From assembly GCA_016840905.1 (NCBI GenBank), contig JAEORM010000140.1, positions 1 through 15,827 of the forward strand: DNA of 15,827 nucleotides. The letters are read 5' to 3'. The stretch comes from Candidatus Gerdarchaeota archaeon. Lineage in GTDB: Archaea > Asgardarchaeota > Heimdallarchaeia > JABLTI01. The notes below the pieces were generated by a model, which worked only from the letters and a program-made list of their open reading frames with translations, ran no database searches and was not told the DNA's origin. A program made the translations under genes and the position numbers. The first letter of the stretch is position 1. The number at the start of each line of letters is the position of its first letter. Below are positions 7,013-13,162 of this stretch, piece after piece.

Positions 7013-7028
7013 ATAATATATCATTTTT
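7013..7028 (-). promoter_or_regulatory. BRE/TATA-like element for the Cys/Met PLP enzyme
   Basis: Read on the minus strand, GAAAAAATGATATATTATT has an A-rich BRE-like stretch directly before a TATATT box centred near 7018, about 37 bp before the ATG at 6981. This is standard archaeal spacing for a leader of roughly 10-12 bases. Confidence 0.45.
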
Positions 7029-7046
7029 TCGTTCAGATAAGACAAC

Positions 7047-7058
7047 TTATTTAAATAG
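7047..7058 (+). promoter_or_regulatory. TATA-like element for the membrane protein gene
   Basis: TTATTTAAATAG at 7047-7058 lies about 55-60 bp before the ATG at 7110. This would place transcription start near 7080 and leave the GGAG ribosome site at 7097-7100 in the leader. Confidence 0.35.
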
Positions 7059-7109
7059 AATTCAGTTACGAAAACAGTAGAAAAATGAATATGATTGGAG
7101 ATTTCTATT

Positions 7110-7619
7110 ATGTCTTCCACCAGTAAAGAAGAAAAAGCAAAATCACTCTTTGAATCCCGACTTATGTCAATTTTATTGATGATTTGCTTATTGATTATGT
7201 GTATCTTATTTATTGTTATTATTTGGTCACTTTTCGATTTAGATTATGCACTAAATGTTATAATGTATATGGGCATTGGTATAGGTGGGGGTATTTTAGT
7301 AACTCTCATAATACTACTTGTTTCTAGAAAACATAAGGTTAGCAGAAATATCCTTCTTTATTTAACAGGAGGAATTCTAATCATATCATTAATAGTATCA
7401 TTAATTCTTTACTTTAGTATTCCAGATCCAGACCTAAAAAGCTGGGCATTTGTAGATGCAAGCTCTGTAGGGTTGGGATTAACAACTGGAATTGCTATAT
7501 TCTACTTGATTCTTGCTATGTTTAACAACAAATTAGTAGCAAGAGAAAAAGAAAAAAACAATATTGAAATGTCAAAAGATTCAAAAGTAGATGAAAATCA
7601 AGCAGAAGTTAATAAATAG
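7110..7619 (+). CDS. Four-helix integral membrane protein, function unknown
   Basis: With ATG at 7110-7112 the product has 169 residues. An in-frame TTG at 7095 would add five, but GGAG at 7097-7100, nine bases before the ATG, decides for the ATG. Four hydrophobic segments are clear: about 18-41, 48-71 (with a GIGIGGG small-residue patch), 80-102 and 116-138. Short basic loops (VSRKHK at 71-76) lie between segments 2 and 3, and an acidic loop (SIPDPDLKSWAF) lies between 3 and 4. The last 30 residues are a charged soluble tail. By the positive-inside rule the basic loop, N-terminus and tail would all be cytoplasmic. No conserved catalytic residues or transporter motif are visible and I do not recognise the family. 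The gene precedes eL13 on the same strand with a 65- to 86-bp gap, enough for a separate promoter. Confidence 0.78.
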   Translation: MSSTSKEEKAKSLFESRLMSILLMICLLIMCILFIVIIWSLFDLDYALNVIMYMGIGIGGGILVTLIILLVSRKHKVSRNILLYLTGGILIISLIVSLILYFSIPDPDLKSWAFVDASSVGLGLTTGIAIFYLILAMFNNKLVAREKEKNNIEMSKDSKVDENQAEVNK

Positions 7620-7654
7620 ATAATTTAGAAATCAACCGAAAGAATAAAATGTAA

Positions 7655-7662
7655 CTTATATT
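7655..7662 (+). promoter_or_regulatory. TATA-like box before the eL13 gene
   Basis: CTTATATT at 7655-7662 is about 48 bp before the preferred ATG at 7706, which would give a leader of about 20 bases that still includes GAGGT at 7694-7698. Positional evidence only. Confidence 0.3.
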
Positions 7663-7705
7663 CGTCATCTGAATAAAATAAAAAATGATTATTGAGGTAA
7701 GAAAA

Positions 7706-8356
7706 ATGAAAACGATTGTTAGTGTTGAAAGTCCTGCATTGAATGGTCCAAGACGAGGAAGAGGATTTAGTAAGGATGAACTTGCTGAGATAAAGATGTC
7801 TATTAAAGAAGCACGTGATGCAGGAATTATTGTTGATATTCGTAGAAAATCAAAATATGATGAAAATGTTACTGCATTAAAAGCTTACCAAGAAAATTAT
7901 GCTAAAGTCCTTGCAGAGAAAGAAAAAACTAAAATTAAAGCTCAAAAGGATAACATTAAAGCTAGAAAAGAAGCTGAAAAACGCAAGAAACTTGAAAGTA
8001 TAGAAGGAAGTAAACGAGAAAAAGAGATTGAAGCTGAAAAACTAAAGATTCAAGAAGAAATTGCTAAACGTGAAGCTGAAGAATTAGCTGCAGAAACAGC
8101 TGCTGAGGAATTATCTGAAGAAGAACAAGCCGAACTTGATGAATTAGAAGAAGGTCTAGCTCCTGCAGAAGGAGAGGAAGCAACTGAAGAAGCAGAATTA
8201 GAGCAATTAGAAGAAGATTTAGCTGAATCTCTCGGTGATGAACCAGCAAGTATTGTTACTACTGCTTCAGATGGTACTAAGCGTGTAGTTAAACGTGTAA
8301 GAAAAACAACCACTACCACTAAAGGTGTAACAGATAAAGCTGAGAAAAAGGAATGA
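7706..8356 (+). CDS. rpl13e: Ribosomal protein eL13 (L13e) homologue with long charged C-terminal tail
   Basis: With ATG at 7706 the product has 216 residues. An ATG at 7685 would add seven, but GAGGT at 7694-7698, seven bases before 7706, supports the shorter form. Residues 16-65 match the eL13 core well: RRGRGFSKDELAE corresponds to RAGRGFSLEELR of the human protein, then KEARDAGIIVDIRRKSKYDENV corresponds to ARTIGISVDPRRRNKSTES, ending at LKAYQ. This predicts a component of the large ribosomal subunit. From residue ~66 on the protein departs from the usual short archaeal form. It has a basic-then-mixed helix (66-130, many Lys/Glu/Ala), an acidic segment (134-180, Glu-rich) and a basic Thr/Lys tail (190-216, with five Thr in a row at 201-205). 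The extension could be an rRNA- or protein-binding arm. eL13 supports a TACK/Asgard origin. It converges on tldE. Confidence 0.82.
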   Translation: MKTIVSVESPALNGPRRGRGFSKDELAEIKMSIKEARDAGIIVDIRRKSKYDENVTALKAYQENYAKVLAEKEKTKIKAQKDNIKARKEAEKRKKLESIEGSKREKEIEAEKLKIQEEIAKREAEELAAETAAEELSEEEQAELDELEEGLAPAEGEEATEEAELEQLEEDLAESLGDEPASIVTTASDGTKRVVKRVRKTTTTTKGVTDKAEKKE

Positions 8357-8385
8357 AATTTAATTCATTCCACAATCTTTTTTTT
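8345..8385. terminator. Bidirectional hairpin terminator between eL13 and tldE
   Basis: GGAATGAA (8350-8357) and TTCATTCC (8364-8371) form a perfect 8-bp stem with a 6-nt loop, and the stem includes the TGA stop of the eL13 gene (8354-8356). On the plus strand T8 follows at 8378-8385. On the minus strand T5 (complement of 8345-8349) follows the stem directly. Both convergent genes can use it. Confidence 0.7.
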
Positions 8386-9748
8386 ATATCGATATTGTCA
8401 TCCTAGAGGTAATGAGGTCTGGCAAAATCACATTTATTGGTGTAGCAGGTACTGTTACTTCTTGTAAGACACTACCAATAATTAAAGTTGGATCCTCTAG
8501 AATACGATAGATATTTCCTGAAATGAAACAAGGCATAATAGGATTTATGATTTCACCATTTCTTATTTCGTATCCTTCAACAACTGAAACAATAAAGTCT
8601 CCTGTGAAGTAATTAGCATCTTGTGCTCCCATAATCTCTTTTACGTAAATACCATTACTTAATTCATCAAATAAATCAGTTGTGATATTCTTTTTTGCTT
8701 TTACAACAAAATTTGAAGATGTAACAGTAGGAGTATAGATATAGCTTCTTGTTTCCAAATTCAATGAGGTTACTCTATAACAATTCCCAAGGTAAGCATC
8801 TTTCCATTGATTTTCATTATTCGAGAAATTCATTCCCAATAATCGTTTGCATTTTCCACCAGAAACAACAACTCGAGGTTTACTGGGATAACCCTCATCA
8901 TCAAATCCAAAGGTGTTTTGAGCCCCATTATAGGTTGGATCATCAATTAATTGAAGGTTTGAGTTAAATTTACAGTTGTTAAAAGATTCGTGATATTGAC
9001 TACCACTGATATAACTAAAAGAGGGTATAAAAGCAAAAGCTAGAATCTGTCCTGCTGCCTCAGGACTTAACATGATACCTCTAGGTCGTCCTGTGGAGAT
9101 TTTTGAACGACTTTGTTGTGAATAAGCAGTCTTTATAGATGAATTGAATAATATTTGCCAATTTTCAAATAATTGTCTTGAAGCAAGATGACTCGAACCA
9201 ATTCCGATGAAATCACCAATTTGGATGGTCGTTAGAATATTTGCTTGCATTCTTGTGCCTACTTCTCGTTTCCATAATCGCTCTGAATTAGCTATTAAGC
9301 GTTCTTCTGTTTCTACTATAACATCTCCATCAAGATTTTTTACCGGTTTAGAAGTCTCAACAGATGAGAGAATTTCAGTAATTCTTTCGCATAAATCTTC
9401 TAAAGTAATATCTATTAGATTTGTATCGCGTATATTTTGAACTGGAGTAATGAATTTTCTATCAACAAAATTATTATTAACGATTTGAGAAGAATCTCGA
9501 GCGTTTTGTGCTGAGAGCTCAACAATTTCTTTAATATGTTCAGGTGAATTAGATGAGACAAAACTTAGTTGTTTATTCAAAATAGAACGTAATGCTATGC
9601 CTGATCGTTCTTGTTCAATGATATTTTTAATTGCTCCTTTTCTAATCTCAATACGTTTTAGATTCTTCTTTTGTAAAAAGACTTCAATAGCGTCTAAACC
9701 AATATCATTGGAGGTTTTCATCGCTTCTTCTGCTAATAATTCTATCAT
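8384..9748 (-). CDS. tldE: TldE/PmbA-type subunit of the TldD/TldE peptidase
   Basis: This 454-residue protein is the non-catalytic partner of the TldD/TldE (PmbA) metallopeptidase, which in bacteria trims modified peptides such as microcin B17 and PQQ precursor and assists antitoxin turnover. The family pattern is visible. The N-terminal domain has ALRSILNKQLSFVSSN (52-67, the G-x-R-x-x-x-x-x-x-GFAST equivalent). The region matching TldD's metal motif reads SPEAAGQIL (228-236) instead of a His-Glu motif. Later come SGSQYHESFN, DDPTYNGAQNTFGFDDEGYPSKP and the C-terminal GDFIVSVVEGYEI(R)NGEI block typical of PmbA. ATG at 9746-9748 is one base from the tldD stop, with AAGGAG inside the end of tldD, so the two are translationally coupled and should form a heterodimer. 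Length is normal for the family. Confidence 0.9.
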   Translation of the reverse strand: MIELLAEEAMKTSNDIGLDAIEVFLQKKNLKRIEIRKGAIKNIIEQERSGIALRSILNKQLSFVSSNSPEHIKEIVELSAQNARDSSQIVNNNFVDRKFITPVQNIRDTNLIDITLEDLCERITEILSSVETSKPVKNLDGDVIVETEERLIANSERLWKREVGTRMQANILTTIQIGDFIGIGSSHLASRQLFENWQILFNSSIKTAYSQQSRSKISTGRPRGIMLSPEAAGQILAFAFIPSFSYISGSQYHESFNNCKFNSNLQLIDDPTYNGAQNTFGFDDEGYPSKPRVVVSGGKCKRLLGMNFSNNENQWKDAYLGNCYRVTSLNLETRSYIYTPTVTSSNFVVKAKKNITTDLFDELSNGIYVKEIMGAQDANYFTGDFIVSVVEGYEIRNGEIINPIMPCFISGNIYRILEDPTLIIGSVLQEVTVPATPINVILPDLITSRMTISI

Positions 9749-9749
9749 T

Positions 9750-11198
9750 CTATATCTCCTTCATTCCGCTAAAATCGATCTTTCTAATTTGTCTTTGAGC
9801 AATATTTGATATAACTGACATTCGTTTTAAACTCACTTTAGGTGAGATCGCTCCAACACTCACCCTTTGACCATTCTTCCCACAATAAGATGGAAAACTT
9901 CCGATGTTTTTTGATATACCATTAATATCGCCTAAAACTGTATAGAGATTACCAATAATTGAATAACCAGTAACAAAATCAGTTAATTCTCCCTTCTCTA
10001 TTTTCCGACCATACTGAGCATCAAGTTGAAAATTACCATGTATAGTATCAGCATTCCCCCCAAATGAATCACAAACATAAAGGCCATTTCTTGTTTGTTC
10101 TAATAATTCTTCAAATGAATAATTTCCAGGTTCAAAGAAGGTATTACTTTGCCTTACTTGTGGGTAGTAAAGTGCACTTTCTGCTCTACCATTACTTGTG
10201 GGGATAGCATTGGATTCTCCAGCAGTTTCTCTGTTTTGCAAGAAATCATATAAAATACCATCTTCAAGAATTAGTGTGCCAGAAGCTTTTACACCCTCAT
10301 CATCAAAATAGTACTCACCAAAACCTTTGAAACTAGCATCATCAATTATAGTAACTTGTTCAGAACCGATTTTACTACCAATTTGATTATTTAAGGGAGA
10401 AAGATCTGATAAAATCAAATCAGCTTCAACTGCATGACAAAATTCATGACATAAATTCCACCCTATTTCTTCATTTAAAATAACTGGCTGTTCTTTTGGC
10501 TTTATCAATTTTGCATGGGCAATTTCTGGCAAAGTTTTGATAAATCCATCATGAAAACGATCAAATTCATTATTTTCAAATAACTCGATTCCCCCTACAC
10601 CGCCATAACCAACACTTCTAATTTTTTGGAAATTACCTGAACCGCTTACAGATGAACCTAAAAATAATGAAGCTCTAATCAATATCTGTTCAATTTCAGA
10701 TCCTTCTGAATTAAGGAATAATTTTTGTGTGTGATTTTCTAATAGTTTTAAATCAAGAATATTAATCTCTTTCACTGAAGAGGTAGTTTTTTGATTTATG
10801 TTCTTCAAAAGAGCTATTCGATCTTTTTGTTCAAGAAACTGAGGATCCTTTTCACAAGAATCGGAAACACTTGTTTTTCTTGAAGAAATCTTTGCTAATT
10901 GCACGGGAGGTCTAGGATTTTTTGCAGCAGTTTTTCTTGCACTTTTTATTGCATTATCAATAATTCGTTTAATAGATGAATTATCCAAAGAAGAGGTAGA
11001 AGCGAATCCCCAACAATTTTTGTACAGAACACGAACACCAATACTATTTTGTAAATTAGTGTTCACTCCACAAATCGAATTATTTCTTAAACCGATATAA
11101 TTTGAAAAAGTATTCTCAACCCTAACGTCAACATAATCAGCTTCTGTTTTCAATGCATAATTAATTGCATCACTGCCTGTTGAAGAGAGAGTCATCAT
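9750..11198 (-). CDS. tldD: TldD-type metallopeptidase subunit with an HExxH site
   Basis: This 482-residue protein is the catalytic-type partner of TldE. The family signature GWNLCHEFCHAVEADLI (246-262) holds H251, E252 and H255. The usual TldD motif is HExxxH (HEA-x-G-H), so one residue is missing here and the spacing is that of a classical HExxH zincin. The third metal ligand is kept in YCGKNGQ (438-444, C439), and the flanking blocks are normal: DDEGVKASGTLILEDG (299-314), QNRETAGES (321-329), NGRAESALYYPQVRQSN (336-352), NADTIHGNFQL (382-392) and GYSIIGNLYTVLGDI (411-425). The reaction is likely zinc-dependent peptide cleavage inside the TldD/E chamber. The start is ATG at 11198, with a second ATG directly after it and AAGG about ten bases upstream. 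A HEPN gene lies 92 bp upstream on the same strand. Confidence 0.9.
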   Translation of the reverse strand: MMTLSSTGSDAINYALKTEADYVDVRVENTFSNYIGLRNNSICGVNTNLQNSIGVRVLYKNCWGFASTSSLDNSSIKRIIDNAIKSARKTAAKNPRPPVQLAKISSRKTSVSDSCEKDPQFLEQKDRIALLKNINQKTTSSVKEINILDLKLLENHTQKLFLNSEGSEIEQILIRASLFLGSSVSGSGNFQKIRSVGYGGVGGIELFENNEFDRFHDGFIKTLPEIAHAKLIKPKEQPVILNEEIGWNLCHEFCHAVEADLILSDLSPLNNQIGSKIGSEQVTIIDDASFKGFGEYYFDDEGVKASGTLILEDGILYDFLQNRETAGESNAIPTSNGRAESALYYPQVRQSNTFFEPGNYSFEELLEQTRNGLYVCDSFGGNADTIHGNFQLDAQYGRKIEKGELTDFVTGYSIIGNLYTVLGDINGISKNIGSFPSYCGKNGQRVSVGAISPKVSLKRMSVISNIAQRQIRKIDFSGMKEI

Positions 11199-11290
11199 AT
11201 AAAACCTTGATATTCTAATACATACACATCTGTAATAATCCTTCTTCTTATTTAAAAGTAAATAATAAGAATATTATATTCACAATTTTC

Positions 11291-11677
11291 TTAATGAGCC
11301 ATATGATGAGCATAGCGTAATATAGCCATTGTATCATTAATTGCTTGTTGAGCTTCTTTCTGGTTGAAATTTTCCATAGGGGTACCATTTGGTTTGTTTT
11401 CTAAATCACGAGCCAATGTAAAATAGATGTTTACATTATGACAAGCATTTGTTACCTCTTGTGGTACCTTTTGATTATTATTTATGGCACGTAATAATGC
11501 TATAAGATTATCACCGAAAGTAGATTCATCAATGTTTGAAAGAATAGATTTCAACGCAGCTGCTGATGCTTGATTCAAGGTAAAACAAGCCCAGGAATAT
11601 TTTTGATTGTTTATGAGAAGCTCAGCTATGTCATATAATTCTTGAGAGTATTTTAACCAATCTTGTTGTCGAGTCAT
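11291..11677 (-). CDS. HEPN-domain protein, probably non-catalytic
   Basis: This 128-residue all-helical protein matches the archaeal HEPN pattern. It has DWLKYSQELYDIAELLINNQKYSWACFTLNQASAAALKSIL (6-46, the W..A..DL..A..LL...Y..A.F...QA...ALKALL signature), a middle helical segment, then YFTLARDLENKPNGTP (85-100), which corresponds to the RYPDA...G.P stretch of minimal HEPN proteins, and a final helix with EAQQAINDTMAIL. Ribonuclease HEPN proteins have R-x4-6-H; here R90 has no His in that window, so an RNase role is doubtful. HEPN proteins often pair with an MNT nucleotidyltransferase in toxin-antitoxin units, but no MNT gene is adjacent. It lies between the ribosomal operon and tldD on the same strand. 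ATG at 11677 has no strong Shine-Dalgarno. A binding or scaffold role is my best guess. Confidence 0.78.
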   Translation of the reverse strand: MTRQQDWLKYSQELYDIAELLINNQKYSWACFTLNQASAAALKSILSNIDESTFGDNLIALLRAINNNQKVPQEVTNACHNVNIYFTLARDLENKPNGTPMENFNQKEAQQAINDTMAILRYAHHMAH

Positions 11678-11762
11678 TTTTTACCAACCTAGTTTTTTCA
11701 TTTGTAAAAGTACTAATTTTTTAAGATAAATAGCAAATTGCTGTCTATAAATGATAAAGAGA

Positions 11763-11798
11763 ATAAACATTAGTGGTACAAAACCACTAATTGTTTAT
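11763..11798. terminator. Long imperfect palindrome after the uS9 gene
   Basis: ATTAGTGGT (11769-11777) and ACCACTAAT (11783-11791) form a perfect 9-bp stem with a 5-nt loop. Beyond a single unpaired T at 11792 it continues with ATAAAC (11763-11768) against GTTTAT (11793-11798), giving 15 pairs in all. It is 25 bp past the uS9 stop and 86 bp before the HEPN start, both on the minus strand. The minus-strand flank is T-rich but has no long T run, so it may be a terminator or transcript-end stabiliser for the ribosomal operon, or an operator for the HEPN gene. Confidence 0.5.
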
Positions 11799-11822
11799 GA
11801 ATATCAATTTTCGACGAATAAT

Positions 11823-12233
11823 TTAACGATAAGATTTTTGATATCGAGCTCTTGCTCCTGGACCACCAGCTTTCTTGACTTCTCTACGTCTTGAATCGGC
11901 TACTAGGATAGCTCTATCATAATGCATATACTTACTTCTGAGTGTTGGATCTTGTGTCCATTTTACTAAAGCACGACCAATAGCTGTTCTTGCAGCATCA
12001 GCTTGCCCTATCACTCCACCACCATGGGTTCGAATACTAATATCAATGGTTTTAGTAACTTCTTCACCAGCTAATACTAATGGTTCGAGAACTTTCATTC
12101 GAGTTAATTCGGATGGATATACTTCAAGTGGAATAGAGTTTATACGAACACGTCCTTTGCCCGCTTTGGTAGTTGCACGAGCAATTGCTGTTTTTCTTTT
12201 ACCAGAAGTTAAGATAACTCTTTTTGAGGACAT
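11823..12233 (-). CDS. rps9: Ribosomal protein uS9 (small subunit)
   Basis: This 136-residue archaeal uS9 is the small-subunit protein whose C-terminal tail reaches the P-site tRNA anticodon loop. SGKRKTAIARAT, GKGRVRIN, THGGGVIGQADAARTAIGRAL and the basic end DSRRREVKKAGGPGARARYQKSYR pattern (last Arg at the terminus) are all present, so the tail is complete. A GTG at 12245 would extend it by four residues, but AGGTG at 12244-12248 sits nine bases before the ATG at 12233, and the family normally begins just before the KRVILTSGKRKTA segment. I therefore use the ATG. It is the last gene of the rpoD-eL18-uL13-uS9 operon, 20 bp after uL13. The rpoN and rpoK genes that commonly follow in archaea are absent here. 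Confidence 0.96.
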   Translation of the reverse strand: MSSKRVILTSGKRKTAIARATTKAGKGRVRINSIPLEVYPSELTRMKVLEPLVLAGEEVTKTIDISIRTHGGGVIGQADAARTAIGRALVKWTQDPTLRSKYMHYDRAILVADSRRREVKKAGGPGARARYQKSYR

Positions 12234-12253
12234 TATTAATATCACCTATTGAT

Positions 12254-12718
12254 TTATTTTTTATATGTTGGATCTAAGTCTGAGTCGTAATTCCAACCCA
12301 ACTCTTTGCAAAGCTTAGCAACTGTTAATTTCTTAATAGTTAATTTTTCGGAATCAGCTTCAGCTACTTTAATAAGAGTAGCTTTTTGAAACTCTTCAGG
12401 AATAGAAATCCAGCATTTTAAGCGATGATAAGCATCCTTTCCTCGAGGTTGTTTAAAAGGTAACATACCTCTGATTCTTCTTCGTACAAATCTATCTGGT
12501 CGACGAGAGTGTAAAGGTCCACGCAAGGGTTTATATTTAATTCTTATTCCAAGTTTCTCCTTATAGCTCGAAATAATTGATTCAGGATTTCCAGAGATAA
12601 CTATCTTTTCGACATTAACGACATCGACAGTTTCACCTGTAAGTAATCGTTTAGCAATATTTGTTGAGAGGCGTCCTAGGATTGCTCCTTCAGCATCAAT
12701 AACAACTTTATTTGACAT
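12254..12718 (-). CDS. rpl13: Ribosomal protein uL13 (large subunit)
   Basis: This 154-residue archaeal uL13 is a large-subunit protein. Recognised blocks are VVIDAEGAILGRLSTNIAKRLL near the N-terminus, VVNVEKIVISG, PLRGPLHSRRPDRFVRRRIRGMLP in the centre (the strongest uL13 signature) and KDAYHRLKCWISIPEE. A GTG at 12730 would add four residues, but it overlaps the GGAG at 12730-12733, which lies eleven bases before the ATG at 12718. The family usually starts a few residues before the VVIDAEG strand. It sits 22 bp downstream of eL18 and 20 bp upstream of uS9, as in most archaea. Length and all conserved parts are normal. Confidence 0.96.
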   Translation of the reverse strand: MSNKVVIDAEGAILGRLSTNIAKRLLTGETVDVVNVEKIVISGNPESIISSYKEKLGIRIKYKPLRGPLHSRRPDRFVRRRIRGMLPFKQPRGKDAYHRLKCWISIPEEFQKATLIKVAEADSEKLTIKKLTVAKLCKELGWNYDSDLDPTYKK

Positions 12719-12740
12719 TTTCTTTTTCACTCCGAGCTTT

Positions 12741-13112
12741 TTATGATAGGATATGAACTTTTGTAAGCTCTGCTGCTGGTAAATTCATTAAGTCTCTTAA
12801 TGATAGCGTTTTTCCACCAGCTTTGGTTATTTTTTCTACGGCAATATCGCTGAAATTTAATGCAGCGATAGTATAGCTGCCCTTTATCTCGCCAGAAGCT
12901 AGCACCTTACCAGGTATAACAATCAATTCATCTTTCTTAGCATATCGACTTATTTTGCTAAGATTGACAACTGGTCGTTGCCTTCTAGGTTTGCCAAGCT
13001 TTGTGGAGAGAACAGTCCAAAAGGTGTGCTTCTTATCAGCTGCACCTTTCTTGCGTAAATCGCGAATTAACGCGACGGTATTTGGATCTGATGGCCCTGT
13101 TGGTTTTGGCAT
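12741..13112 (-). CDS. rpl18e: Ribosomal protein eL18 (L18e, large subunit)
   Basis: This 123-residue archaeal eL18 is a large-subunit protein of the uL15/eL18 fold. PKPTGPSDPNTVALIRDLRKKG, then FWTVLSTKLGKPRRQRPVVNLSKISRYA, then ELIVIPGKVLASGEIKGSYTIAALNFSDIA follow the archaeal family from end to end. An upstream ATG at 13136 would add eight residues, but it lies just before GGAGG (13124-13128), whereas the ATG at 13112 is eleven bases after it and gives the usual N-terminus. The gap to rpoD upstream is 50 bp and to uL13 downstream 22 bp. Placement directly after rpoD is the conserved archaeal order. Confidence 0.95.
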   Translation of the reverse strand: MPKPTGPSDPNTVALIRDLRKKGAADKKHTFWTVLSTKLGKPRRQRPVVNLSKISRYAKKDELIVIPGKVLASGEIKGSYTIAALNFSDIAVEKITKAGGKTLSLRDLMNLPAAELTKVHILS

Positions 13113-13162
13113 TTTCTCACAATCCTCCGTCTTCATAAATGAAAACTATTTGGGATATGAAC

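Noticed and set aside
8050..8319. Long open frame rich in Ser/Ala on the minus strand opposite the eL13 tail
   Set aside because: It is the antisense of a Glu/Ala-rich low-complexity coding stretch; no ribosome site or family resemblance.
9207..9809. Two open frames on the plus strand opposite tldE
   Set aside because: Both are covered by the clear TldE coding frame and show no motif.
11291..11677. HEPN gene as the toxin of a toxin-antitoxin pair
   Set aside because: No MNT or other antitoxin-like gene is adjacent, and the RNase R-x4-6-H motif is missing.
12046..12252. Open frame on the plus strand opposite uS9
   Set aside because: uS9 is certain on the other strand; the frame looks like no known protein and has no ribosome site.
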